NCBI GenBank assembly: GCA_910586735.1
Contig: CAJUJW010000004.1
Location: forward strand, 1 to 64,000
Direction: 5' to 3'
DNA length: 64,000 nt
Source of the DNA: an uncultured Oscillibacter sp.
GTDB lineage: Bacteria > Bacillota > Clostridia > Oscillospirales > Oscillospiraceae
Each line of letters starts with the position of its first letter. Position 1 is the first letter of the stretch. Positions 32,671-40,486 of the stretch are shown here, in pieces. A program made the translations under genes and the position numbers. The notes below the pieces were generated by a model. That model was not told the origin of the DNA and did no database searches. It saw only the letters and a list, made by a program, of their open reading frames with translations.

Positions 32671-34086
32671 TCAGACGGAGGACTTTTCCGCCTTCAGCAG
32701 GGCCTTTTTGGCGGCCACGCCGGACTCGGCCACGTCGTACTCCCAGTTCCAGGGGTCCTTTTTGCACACGCCGTCGGCGAAGGGGATGAAAACGGACGCC
32801 AGGCCCACAATGGCCAGAATCCAGCAGTACCAGAGGTTCAGAACAATGTCCACGGGGCTCATGGCGTACCCGTTGGCCACGGACAGCGCCGCGGCGGACA
32901 GGAGCTGCGCACCGTAGGGAATGACCCCCTGGAACACGCAGGAGAACACGTCCAGCAAAGAGGCGGTCCGCCGGGGGTCCACCTTGTACTCCTGGCTGAT
33001 TTCCTTGGCCATGCTTCCGCTGACCACGATGGCCACCGTGTTGTTGGCCGTGGCAAAGTCGGACAGGGACACCAGGGCGGCGATGCCCACCTGGGCGGAC
33101 TTGTTCCCCCTGATCATGCCCCGGAGCTTTTCAATCAGCCAGTTGATGCCCCCGTTGTGGGCGATCATTTCGCTCATGCCGCCGCAGAACAGGGTCAGGA
33201 AAAAGACCTCGTTCATGCCGGTGAAGCCGTTCCAGATGGCCTGGGCGAAGCCGAAAAGGTCCAGGGAGGCGGTGGCCAGGCCGATGGCCCCCGCCGCGAA
33301 AATGCCGATGGTCAGCACCAGGAAGACGTTGATTCCCACCAGGGCCAGAATCAGCACCAGCAGGTAGGGCACCACCTTGATAAAGCTGTAGCTCAGATCG
33401 TCCATGACCGGCATGACCTCCGGCCGGCCCGCCACCAGCAGCACCACGATGGTAATCACGGCGGCGGGCAGGGCGATGAAGAAGTTCACCCGGAACTTGT
33501 CCCGCATCTCACAGCCCTGGGAGCGGGTGGCGGCGATGGTGGTGTCGGAGATCATGGACAGGTTGTCGCCGAACATGGCCCCGCCCACGCAGGCGCCCAC
33601 CATCAGGGGGATGGACAGCCCGGCCTTGCCCGCCACGCCCACCGCGATGGGGACGATGGCGCTGATGGTCCCCATGGAGGTGCCGGTGGCCGTGCCCATG
33701 AAGGCGGAGATGATGAAGACCCCGGCGGTGAGGAACTGCACGGGAATCAGGGACAGGCCCAGGTTCACGGTGGCGTCCCGCCCGCCCATGGCCCCGGCCA
33801 CGCTGGAAAAGGCCCCGGCCAGCAGATAGATCATCAACATGGTGACCACGTCGATGTTGGACGCGCCCCGGGCGAAGATGGCGAAGCGCTGATCCAAGGG
33901 GCCTTTGGTGATGGCGAAAGCCGCCAGCAGGGCGATGAACATGGCGGTGACGGAGGGGAACTGGTAAAAGGCCATCTCCACCCCCTGGGCCTGGAGAATC
34001 AGGCCCGCCCCCAGGTAAATGGCGACGAAGATCACAAAGGGGACCAGGGCCAGGCCGCTTCTTTTCTTCTGTAAATCGTGCTGCAT
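32671..34086 (-). CDS. nhaC: NhaC-family Na+/H+ antiporter-like transporter
   Basis: Polytopic membrane transporter of 471 residues with about 11-12 hydrophobic segments. Signature stretches are SAFMGTATGTSMGTISAIVP, VGACVGGAMFGDNLSMISDT and LSDFATANNTVAIVVSG, as in the NhaC (IT superfamily) sodium or malate antiporters. The ATG at 34084-34086 follows AAGGAGAG. It is monocistronic, between convergent asnA and a leftward XRE gene. Substrate could be sodium/proton or an organic acid; members of this family are often mis-specified. A rho-independent hairpin lies upstream at 34179. Confidence 0.88.
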   Translation of the reverse strand: MQHDLQKKRSGLALVPFVIFVAIYLGAGLILQAQGVEMAFYQFPSVTAMFIALLAAFAITKGPLDQRFAIFARGASNIDVVTMLMIYLLAGAFSSVAGAMGGRDATVNLGLSLIPVQFLTAGVFIISAFMGTATGTSMGTISAIVPIAVGVAGKAGLSIPLMVGACVGGAMFGDNLSMISDTTIAATRSQGCEMRDKFRVNFFIALPAAVITIVVLLVAGRPEVMPVMDDLSYSFIKVVPYLLVLILALVGINVFLVLTIGIFAAGAIGLATASLDLFGFAQAIWNGFTGMNEVFFLTLFCGGMSEMIAHNGGINWLIEKLRGMIRGNKSAQVGIAALVSLSDFATANNTVAIVVSGSMAKEISQEYKVDPRRTASLLDVFSCVFQGVIPYGAQLLSAAALSVANGYAMSPVDIVLNLWYCWILAIVGLASVFIPFADGVCKKDPWNWEYDVAESGVAAKKALLKAEKSSV

Positions 34087-34178
34087 TTCGAATCTCTCCT
34101 TCTTTGTTTCTCGCCTCAGATTATAGCAGACGAAGAGGCCCTTCGGCAACAGGTTTTTCTCCGCCGCCGGAAAAGCGC

Positions 34179-34208
34179 AAAGGAGCGCCCCCGGGGGCGC
34201 TCCTTTTT
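34179..34208. terminator. Terminator hairpin after the XRE/zinc-ribbon gene
   Basis: An AAGGAGCGCCCC/GGGGCGCTCCTT palindrome with A- and T-runs lies just beyond the stop at 34224 (leftward gene), 90 nt before nhaC. Confidence 0.8.
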
Positions 34209-34223
34209 ATACTGCTTGTCTTC

Positions 34224-34658
34224 TTATTTCTTCCAGCGGTCCAGGGTGGGCAGGAGCTCCGTCATGTACTTCCGGTTGGGCTCCGGGTCTCCGGGCATGT
34301 GGGGCAGGCACTGCTCCACCATCTCCTCCATGGTACACTCCCGGAGGAACGCGCCGTTGTCCCAGCACCACTTGCAGTAGTGCTCGTTGAGGGTCCCGTC
34401 CTTCTCCCGGCCCATCTGCTCGGGGATAAGGGGCATGCCGCAGCTCTGGCACCGCAGGTCCGTGGGATAGCCCAGAAGGTCGTTGATGGTCACGCCGAAG
34501 AGCTGGGAGATGGCCTGGAGGGTCTCGATCTCCGGCACGGTGTCTCCCGTTTCCCAGCGGGAGACCGCCTGCCGGGTGACGAAGAGCTTTTCGGCGAGGT
34601 CGTTTTGGGAAAGGCCCGCCTTCTTCCGCAGGGCCGTGAAGTTGTCTTTGAAATTCAT
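34224..34658 (-). CDS. XRE-family regulator with C-terminal zinc-ribbon domain
   Basis: Regulator of 144 residues. The HTH domain covers 5-60 (LRKKAGLSQNDLAEKLFVTRQAVSRWETGDTVP in the usual order). Residues about 67-140 hold a zinc-ribbon-like unit with CQSCGMPLI and YCKWCWDNG, matching the putative zinc ribbon (Zn_ribbon_2) domain. Metal or redox sensing is a guess. An AAAGGAGGCG site precedes the ATG. It is a single gene with its own terminator. Targets unknown; neighbours nhaC and glgX are not evidently linked. Confidence 0.85.
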   Translation of the reverse strand: MNFKDNFTALRKKAGLSQNDLAEKLFVTRQAVSRWETGDTVPEIETLQAISQLFGVTINDLLGYPTDLRCQSCGMPLIPEQMGREKDGTLNEHYCKWCWDNGAFLRECTMEEMVEQCLPHMPGDPEPNRKYMTELLPTLDRWKK

Positions 34659-34729
34659 GGGTCCGCCTCCTTTATGCTATCAGCATAGCATGGAGTGGAC
34701 GGGGCGTCAAGCAACTGGCTGTTGCCTCC

Positions 34730-36853
34730 TCACCGTGGCCGGGCGGCGAAGACCTTCACGCTTCGGGGCCCGATGGAAAACCGCCCGTCAGGGATGTCCA
34801 TGGCCGCCTGGGCCGGCTGCCAGGTGTCCGCCAGCTGCTCCCAGGCCAGCTCCCCGGGCAGCTCCGGCAACTCCACGTCCAGGGGCTTCCAATAGGCGTT
34901 GGAGGCCACGTAGACAATCTGGGGGGCCTCCCCCTCCGCCTGCCCGGCGAAGAGCACGCCCACATAGCGCTCGTGGTCCTCAAACTGGCTGTGCCAGGGG
35001 GTGACGCCGTGGAAGCTCACGTCGGGGAAGCCGTAATACCCGTCGGAGAGGTTGGCCCGGAGGATGCGGAAGCGCTTGCGCAGCGCGATCACGAACTGGA
35101 AGAAGCGGAACATGTCGCGGTTAGCCTCCAGCATCCGCCAGTCCAGCCAGCTTGTCAGGTTGTCCTGGCAGTAGGCGTTGTTGTTTCCGAACTGGGTGTT
35201 GCAGAACTCGTCCCCCGCCAGGAACATGGGGATGCCCCGGCTGCACATCAGAAGGGCGAAGGCGTTGCGGCACATCCGCCGCCGGAGAGTGACGATTTCC
35301 GGGTCGTCCGTCTCCCCCTCGATTCCGCAGTTCCAGCTGTTGTTGTCGTTGGCCCCGTCGGTTCCTCCCCAGCCGTTTTTTTCGTTGTGCTTCACATTAT
35401 AGGAGTACAGGTCCCACAGGGTGAAGCCGTCGTGACAGGTGATGAAGTTCACCGAGGCGTTCTTCCGTTCCCCGGACTGGTAGATGTCCCGGGAGCCCAC
35501 GATGCGCAGGGCGGCGGCCTGGGCGCAGCCCGCGTCCCCCTTGAGATAGCGGCGCATGTCGTCCCGGTAGCGGCCGTTCCACTCCGCCCAGCGGTTCCAG
35601 GCGGGGAAGCTGCCCACCTGGTACAGCCCGCCGGCGTCCCAGGCTTCGGCGATGAGCTTCACGTCCCCCAGGATGGGGTCGAAGGCCATGGCCTGGAGCA
35701 GGGGGGGCTTGTTCATGGGGGTGCCGTCCTCGTTCCGGCCCAGGATGGAGGCCAGGTCGAAGCGGAAGCCGCTGATGTGGTACGTCGTCACCCAGTAGCG
35801 CAGGCAGTCGATGATCATCTGGTGGACAATGGGGTGGTTGCAGTTCAGGGTGTTTCCGCAGCCGCTGAAATTATAATACTGCCCGCCGGGGGTGAGTAAG
35901 TAATAGATGTTGTTGTCGAAGCCCTTGAAGGAGAAGAAGGGCCCGTCCTCGTTGCCCTCCGCCGTGTGGTTGAATACCACGTCCAGGTAGACCTCGATGC
36001 CGTTTTCGTTGCAGTCCTGGATGAGGCGCTTCAGCTCGTTCCCCTCCCGGTTGTACTCCAGGCCCGAGGCGTAGCTGGTGTTGGGGGCGAAAAAGCTGAC
36101 GGTGTTATAGCCCCAGTAGTTATAGAGCTGTTCCCCGTCCACCTGCCGGGCGTCCTGCATCTCGTCGAACTCGAAGATGGGCATGAGCTCCACGGCGTTG
36201 ACGCCCAGCTCCCTTAAATAGGGAATCTTCTCCCGCAGACCCTCGAAGGTCCCCGGCGCGGCCACGGCGGAGGACTCGTGAATGGTGAAGCCCCGGACGT
36301 GGAGCTCGTAGATCACCAGGTCCTCCATGGGAATCAGGGGCCGGGGCATGTTGCCCCAGTCGAAGTCGTCCTTGACCACACGGGCCTTGTAGTGCTGGTC
36401 CATGGCGGGCTTCACGCCCCACTGGCTCTGCCCCGTCACCGCCCGGGCGTAGGGGTCCAGCAGGTACTTGGACCCGTCGAAAATCAGGCCCCTGGCGGGA
36501 TCCCTGGGCCCGTCCACCCGAAAAGCGTACTCGAACTCCTCAATGTTCAGCTTGAAGACAATCATGGAGTACACGTTTCCGATGCGGTAGCGCTCCGGGA
36601 AGGGAAGCACGGCGTAGGGCTCCTCTTCCTCCCGGCGGAAGAGCAGAAGCTCGATGGCCGTGGCCCCGTGGGAGTGAACCGTGAAGTTGACGCCGCCGGG
36701 GATGGCTGTGGCGCCGTTGATTTCATAAAAGCCGGGCCGCACGTCAAACCCGTTCAAGTGGTCCATGGGGACCAGATGGATAGTGCGGGGCAGGGCCACC
36801 GCGGACGCCTGAGAAATGGTCTCGCGGGCTGTAGTCAATTCTTGTTTTTCCAC
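34730..36853 (-). CDS. glgX: Glycogen debranching enzyme / isoamylase-type glycoside hydrolase (GH13)
   Basis: Cleaves alpha-1,6 branches in glycogen or limit dextrin. The 707 residues have an N-terminal early-set (CBM48) domain (VNFTVHSHGATAIELLLFRR), then a GH13 catalytic barrel: LDVVFNHTAEG, GFRFDLASILG with the nucleophile Asp, AEAWDAGG with the acid Glu, and FITCHDGFTL. The start is the GTG at 36851-36853 (VEKQELTTA), with AAGGAG 6 nt upstream; no suitable ATG exists nearby. Monocistronic behind a strong promoter. No other glg genes are in the window. A pullulanase activity is the main alternative. Confidence 0.9.
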   Translation of the reverse strand: MEKQELTTARETISQASAVALPRTIHLVPMDHLNGFDVRPGFYEINGATAIPGGVNFTVHSHGATAIELLLFRREEEEPYAVLPFPERYRIGNVYSMIVFKLNIEEFEYAFRVDGPRDPARGLIFDGSKYLLDPYARAVTGQSQWGVKPAMDQHYKARVVKDDFDWGNMPRPLIPMEDLVIYELHVRGFTIHESSAVAAPGTFEGLREKIPYLRELGVNAVELMPIFEFDEMQDARQVDGEQLYNYWGYNTVSFFAPNTSYASGLEYNREGNELKRLIQDCNENGIEVYLDVVFNHTAEGNEDGPFFSFKGFDNNIYYLLTPGGQYYNFSGCGNTLNCNHPIVHQMIIDCLRYWVTTYHISGFRFDLASILGRNEDGTPMNKPPLLQAMAFDPILGDVKLIAEAWDAGGLYQVGSFPAWNRWAEWNGRYRDDMRRYLKGDAGCAQAAALRIVGSRDIYQSGERKNASVNFITCHDGFTLWDLYSYNVKHNEKNGWGGTDGANDNNSWNCGIEGETDDPEIVTLRRRMCRNAFALLMCSRGIPMFLAGDEFCNTQFGNNNAYCQDNLTSWLDWRMLEANRDMFRFFQFVIALRKRFRILRANLSDGYYGFPDVSFHGVTPWHSQFEDHERYVGVLFAGQAEGEAPQIVYVASNAYWKPLDVELPELPGELAWEQLADTWQPAQAAMDIPDGRFSIGPRSVKVFAARPR

Positions 36854-36899
36854 CGGGAACTCCTTCCTCGCCGTTCCGGCGACTGTAAAGTACGGGTAC

Positions 36900-36928
36900 A
36901 TTATACAACACGCCCCCAGATTTGTCAT
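36900..36928 (-). promoter_or_regulatory. Promoter of glgX
   Basis: Minus-strand ATGACA (36923-36928) and perfect TATAAT (36900-36905) have 17-bp spacing. Confidence 0.8.
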
Positions 36929-36955
36929 AGCTTTTTTCCCTTTTTGTGAGTTCCT

Positions 36956-36988
36956 ACAAAGGCTTTGTGGGAAAGCACGATTTATAAT
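36956..36988 (+). promoter_or_regulatory. Putative promoter region of the ECF sigma gene with a small dyad
   Basis: A perfect TATAAT (36983-36988) has no recognisable sigma-A -35 at 16-18 bp; instead a dyad ACAAAG-G-CTTTGT (36956-36968) lies there. This may be an operator or an alternative -35. About 85 nt separate it from the sigma gene. Confidence 0.45.
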
Positions 36989-37073
36989 GAAGGGACGATT
37001 TCGGAAATTTTCCGACGGCGTGAAAAAAATCCCGCCGCTGAACCGTGTTGTAGGCAGAAGGGAGTTGAGGACC

Positions 37074-37553
37074 GTGGTTCCATTTGGTACCGATGAAACC
37101 ATCAGCCGGATTGTGGCGGACTACAGCGACATGCTGCTCCGCCTGGCCTGTACCCGTCTCCAGTCCACGGACGACGCGGAGGACGCCGTGCAGGACGTGT
37201 TTTTGCGCCTGCTCACCGCCCGGCCCGTCTTCCGGGACCAGGAGCATGAGAAAGCCTGGCTGATCCGCACAACCCTTCAGCGCGCGAGCGACATCCGCCG
37301 CAGGGCGGAACAGCGGAACATCCCTCTGGAGGACGCGGCGGAACCTGCGGCCCCGGAGAGCCCCGGCGGAGAACTTCGCGCCGCCGTCCGGGCCCTGCCG
37401 GAGATGTACGGGGCCGTCATCCACCTCCACTACTACGAGGGGTATTCCATCAGGGAAATAGCCAAACTGCTGGGCCTGCCCGCCGCCACGGTGGGCACCC
37501 GCCTGGCCCGCGGCCGGGAGCGGCTGCGGCAGATGCTGAAGGAGGACGCATGA
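37074..37553 (+). CDS. ECF-type RNA polymerase sigma factor
   Basis: Alternative sigma factor of 159 residues. Region 2 is at about 10-75 (ADYSDMLLRLACTRLQSTDDAEDAVQDVFLRL), and region 4 at about 100-157 with ALPEMYGAVIHLHYYEGYSIREIAKLLGLPAATVGTRLARGRERL in order. I choose the GTG at 37074, which follows GGGAG by 9 nt; a TTG three codons earlier is the alternative. Its stop overlaps the next gene's ATG (ATGA), and that gene looks like its membrane anti-sigma factor, a standard ECF arrangement. The signal it responds to is unknown. Confidence 0.9.
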   Translation: MVPFGTDETISRIVADYSDMLLRLACTRLQSTDDAEDAVQDVFLRLLTARPVFRDQEHEKAWLIRTTLQRASDIRRRAEQRNIPLEDAAEPAAPESPGGELRAAVRALPEMYGAVIHLHYYEGYSIREIAKLLGLPAATVGTRLARGRERLRQMLKEDA

Positions 37554-38512
37554 TGAATCAGGAAGACTACCGGAAAGCCTTCGACCAGCTCTCCTTTTCC
37601 GCGGACTTTCAGGAGCGGACAGCGGACCTGCTGCAACAGCGCGCCCGCGAATTGGAAAAGGAGCGTAGCAACATGACCATCAGTAAGATTAAAAAAATCG
37701 CGGTGCTTGCCGCCGCCTGTGTCGCCCTTCTGGCGGTGTCCGTGTCCGCCGCCATGCTCTGGATGACCCCCGCCCAGGTGGCCCAGGAGCACAACCAGCC
37801 CCTGCTGGCGGAGGCGTTCAAGGGACCCGACGCCATCGAAATCAACGAGACCGTGGAGAGCGGGGACTTCTCCATCACCCTGCTGGGCCTGGTCTCCGGG
37901 CGGAACCTGGACACGCTGAACCAGGACCTGGAGAAGGACCACACCTATTCCGTCCTGGCCCTCCGCCGCCTGGACGGGACGCCGCTGGAGAATGAGACCT
38001 TCGACTTCGGCTCCTACACCATGACCCCGCTGGTGGCGGGCTGTTCTCCCGTGGCGGTGAACAACTGGACTCTGGACGCCTTTGCGCAGGGCTTTGCCAA
38101 GGACGGCGTATATTACTACCTGCTGGACACGGCCAGTATCGAGATGTTCGCGGACCGGACGGTCTACATGGCCTTCTACGAGGGCTTCGCGCCCAATAAC
38201 AACATTTTCACCGTGGCGGGCGACGGCTCCATCTCTTTCGCGGCGGACTTCACCGGAGTCCACGCCCTGTTCACCCTGCCCCTGGACCCCGCCAAGGCGG
38301 ACCGGGCGGCGGCGGACGCCTTCGTGGCTTCCACCGGCATGGACGGCTGGACCAACGAGCGGTCCGACCCCGAGGGGGATTGGGACATTAAGCTCCAGGA
38401 GACCGAGGACGGCGAGGAGATCACCCTCCGGCCCAAGGACGAGGGCGGAGAGGCCCCTAAGGAGGTCGCTCCCCTGCCCAAGGGCGGCGCTCCCGCCCTG
38501 ATGCCCGGCTGA
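37550..38512 (+). CDS. Membrane-anchored putative anti-sigma factor
   Basis: Protein of 320 residues with a short cytosolic N-terminus (1-45), one transmembrane helix at about 47-69 (IKKIAVLAAACVALLAVSVS) and a large extracytoplasmic domain. The N-terminal part is short and charged (QERTADLLQQRARELEKERS), suited to binding the sigma factor. The outer domain resembles DUF4179-type anti-sigma proteins and ends in a Pro/Gly-rich low-complexity tail. Its ATG overlaps the ECF sigma gene, which supports the assignment. No zinc anti-sigma HxxxCxxC motif is seen. Followed by a strong terminator. Confidence 0.78.
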   Translation: MMNQEDYRKAFDQLSFSADFQERTADLLQQRARELEKERSNMTISKIKKIAVLAAACVALLAVSVSAAMLWMTPAQVAQEHNQPLLAEAFKGPDAIEINETVESGDFSITLLGLVSGRNLDTLNQDLEKDHTYSVLALRRLDGTPLENETFDFGSYTMTPLVAGCSPVAVNNWTLDAFAQGFAKDGVYYYLLDTASIEMFADRTVYMAFYEGFAPNNNIFTVAGDGSISFAADFTGVHALFTLPLDPAKADRAAADAFVASTGMDGWTNERSDPEGDWDIKLQETEDGEEITLRPKDEGGEAPKEVAPLPKGGAPALMPG

Positions 38513-38535
38513 ACGCCTCTGAACAAAATCGCCAA

Positions 38536-38575
38536 GGACCGGCGGGGAGTAAACTCCCCGCCGGTCCTCTTTTTC
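38536..38575 (+). terminator. Terminator of the ECF sigma/anti-sigma operon
   Basis: A 14-15-bp GGACCGGCGGGGAGT/ACTCCCCGCCGGTCC stem is followed by CTCTTTTT. Confidence 0.88.
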
Positions 38576-38641
38576 CGTCTCCCCCATTTTTGAACGGTTC
38601 TTTAAATTTTGCCATTTTCCCCCCTTTTTGCCCCGTCTGTC

Positions 38642-38670
38642 TTTACAAGGTGGGCGGAATTCTTTATAAT
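38642..38670 (+). promoter_or_regulatory. Promoter of oppA
   Basis: TTTACA (38642-38647) and TATAAT (38665-38670) have 17-bp spacing. Confidence 0.75.
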
Positions 38671-38720
38671 GAAGTGTCGGCTAAGTCCGCCTCCCGGCGG
38701 CCCACATTGACAGAGGAACC

Positions 38721-38743
38721 GCGGCCCCCTCCGGGCCGCTTTT
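38721..38743 (+). terminator. Terminator-like hairpin in the oppA leader
   Basis: GCGGCCC/GGGCCGC with a 5-nt loop followed by TTTT sits immediately before the oppA ribosome site (GGAGG). It could attenuate transcription or mask translation initiation; no sensor domain was recognised in the 70-nt leader. Confidence 0.5.
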
Positions 38744-38752
38744 GGAGGTTTT

Positions 38753-40417
38753 ATGAAACAGTTTGTCAAGCGCCTGACAGCCGCGCTTCTGCTGGCGTCC
38801 CTGTGCGCCGCCCTGCTGTCCGGCTGCGCCCAGGACGGGGATGGCATGGCCCTGAACGTCTGCGTGGGCGGGGCCCCGGAGTCCCTGGACCCCATCTACG
38901 CCGAGGACATCCCCGGCCAGACCGTCCTGGCCCATCTCTACGAGAATCTGATGCGGGTGACGGCGGACAGCGCCGGGAAAACCAGCGTCATCCCCGGCAT
39001 GGCCAAAAGCGTGGACCTGGAGGAGGAGGCACGAGACGGCGGCATCACCGTCACCTACACCTTCCGCCTCCGCAGCGCCCGCTGGTCCGACGGGCAGAGC
39101 GTCACCGCCGGGGACTTTGTCTACGCCTGGCAGCGCCTGGCGGACCCCGCCAGGGGGTCCCGGTACGCGGACCTTCTCTCCGTGGTCAGCGGCTATCAGG
39201 AGGCCCGGGCCACCGGGGACATGAGCCTTCTCCAGGTGACGGCCCGGAACGACTCCACCCTGGTGGTGGTCCTGGACGGGCACTACGACTGGTTTCTGAA
39301 GGAGGTCTGCACCTCCCCTGCCACCATGCCCCTGCGGGAGGACGTGGTGCGGCGGCTCAAGGCCGCCTCGGGCAGCCAGTCCTGGTGGAAGGGGGACCCC
39401 ACCCAGCTGGTGACAAACGGGCCCTATACCCTCGCCGCCCTGGAGGAGGGCCGCCTCTTCCGGCTGGAGCGCAACGACCGCTATTACGGCTCTCTCCCCG
39501 GCCCCCAGAGCGTGGACTTCCACTTTGCCGGCTCGGCGGAGGAGTCCTGGTCCCTCTATGAGAGCAAGACCGTGGACTCCGCCTGGCCCCTGCCGGACCA
39601 GCGCTTGGAGGAGTTGGCCCAGGACCCGGAGTGGACCCCCCTGCCGGAACTTTCCACCTACGCCGTGCTGTTCAACTGCGCCTCGGACCTGCTCAGCGAC
39701 CCCGCCCTGCGGGAGGCCCTGAGCCTGGCCATCGACCGCCCGGCCCTGGCCCAGGCGGCGGGGACGGCGGCCCTGCCGGCGGAGGGCCTGGTGCCCCCCG
39801 GCGTGCCGGAGAACGACGAGGGGGACTTCCGGGCCCTCAACGCCGCGCTGCTGGACAACAGCCCGGAGAGCTATGAGGCCCGCTGCACCCAGGCCCGGGC
39901 GCTTTTGGAGGAGGCCGGGTACAACAGCGGCGCGGACCTGGGAGAGCTGGAATTCCTGTATCTGAAAAACGATGTGAACGACGCCGTGGCCCAGGTCCTC
40001 TGCCAGCAGTGGCAGGAGGTCCTGTCCGTCCAGGCCGTTCCCAAGGGCCTGCCGGAACGGGAGCTGATGAGCGCTCTGCGGGCTGGGGAATACGCCCTGG
40101 CGGGCTTGTCCCTCACCGCCTCCGCCAACGACGCCGAGTGCTTCCTGATGTCCTGGACTAGCGGAAACCGGGAAAACTTGGCCTGCTACGAGAGCACAGC
40201 CTATGACACTCTGATGAAAATCATCGCCAGCGCCGCCGACGGCACCGCCCGTATGGGCTGTCTCCACGACGCCGAGGCCCTGCTGCTGATGGACTTCGCC
40301 TGCGCCCCCCTCTACACCAGGGGCACCGCCTGGGAACAGCGGGAAACCCTCGCCGGGGCCTTCCGGGACCCCAGGGGCTGGTTCAGCTTCGCCAATGTGG
40401 TGAACCGGACCACCTGA
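38753..40417 (+). CDS. oppA: Oligopeptide ABC transporter substrate-binding lipoprotein (SBP_bac_5)
   Basis: Extracellular solute-binding lipoprotein of 554 residues. The signal peptide has a lipobox LLSGC (Cys25). The mature protein shows the SBP_bac_5 fold: GGAPESLDPIYAEDI, YTFRLRSARWSDGQSVTAGDFVYAWQRLADP in order, NGPYTLAALEEG and IDRPALAQAAGTAALPAEGL. It binds peptides or related solutes for an ABC importer, but no permease or ATPase genes accompany it here. It has its own promoter with a hairpin in the leader and a strong terminator. It could be an orphan receptor serving a distant transporter. Confidence 0.9.
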   Translation: MKQFVKRLTAALLLASLCAALLSGCAQDGDGMALNVCVGGAPESLDPIYAEDIPGQTVLAHLYENLMRVTADSAGKTSVIPGMAKSVDLEEEARDGGITVTYTFRLRSARWSDGQSVTAGDFVYAWQRLADPARGSRYADLLSVVSGYQEARATGDMSLLQVTARNDSTLVVVLDGHYDWFLKEVCTSPATMPLREDVVRRLKAASGSQSWWKGDPTQLVTNGPYTLAALEEGRLFRLERNDRYYGSLPGPQSVDFHFAGSAEESWSLYESKTVDSAWPLPDQRLEELAQDPEWTPLPELSTYAVLFNCASDLLSDPALREALSLAIDRPALAQAAGTAALPAEGLVPPGVPENDEGDFRALNAALLDNSPESYEARCTQARALLEEAGYNSGADLGELEFLYLKNDVNDAVAQVLCQQWQEVLSVQAVPKGLPERELMSALRAGEYALAGLSLTASANDAECFLMSWTSGNRENLACYESTAYDTLMKIIASAADGTARMGCLHDAEALLLMDFACAPLYTRGTAWEQRETLAGAFRDPRGWFSFANVVNRTT

Positions 40418-40434
40418 GCGCCTGTGCGCACCTG

Positions 40435-40474
40435 AAAAAAGGTTCCGCTATCATGAGATAGCGGAACCTTTTTT
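40435..40474. terminator. Bidirectional terminator between oppA and purB
   Basis: An 18-bp perfect inverted repeat with a 4-nt loop (40435-40452 with 40457-40474) begins with A6 and ends with T6. Confidence 0.93.
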
Positions 40475-40486
40475 AGCTTTTTCCAG

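Noticed and set aside
38700-38752. GAGGAACCGCGG in the oppA leader resembling a T-box core
   Set aside because: The leader is only about 75 nt long and lacks stem I, a specifier loop and the full AGGGTGG element, so a T-box is ruled out.
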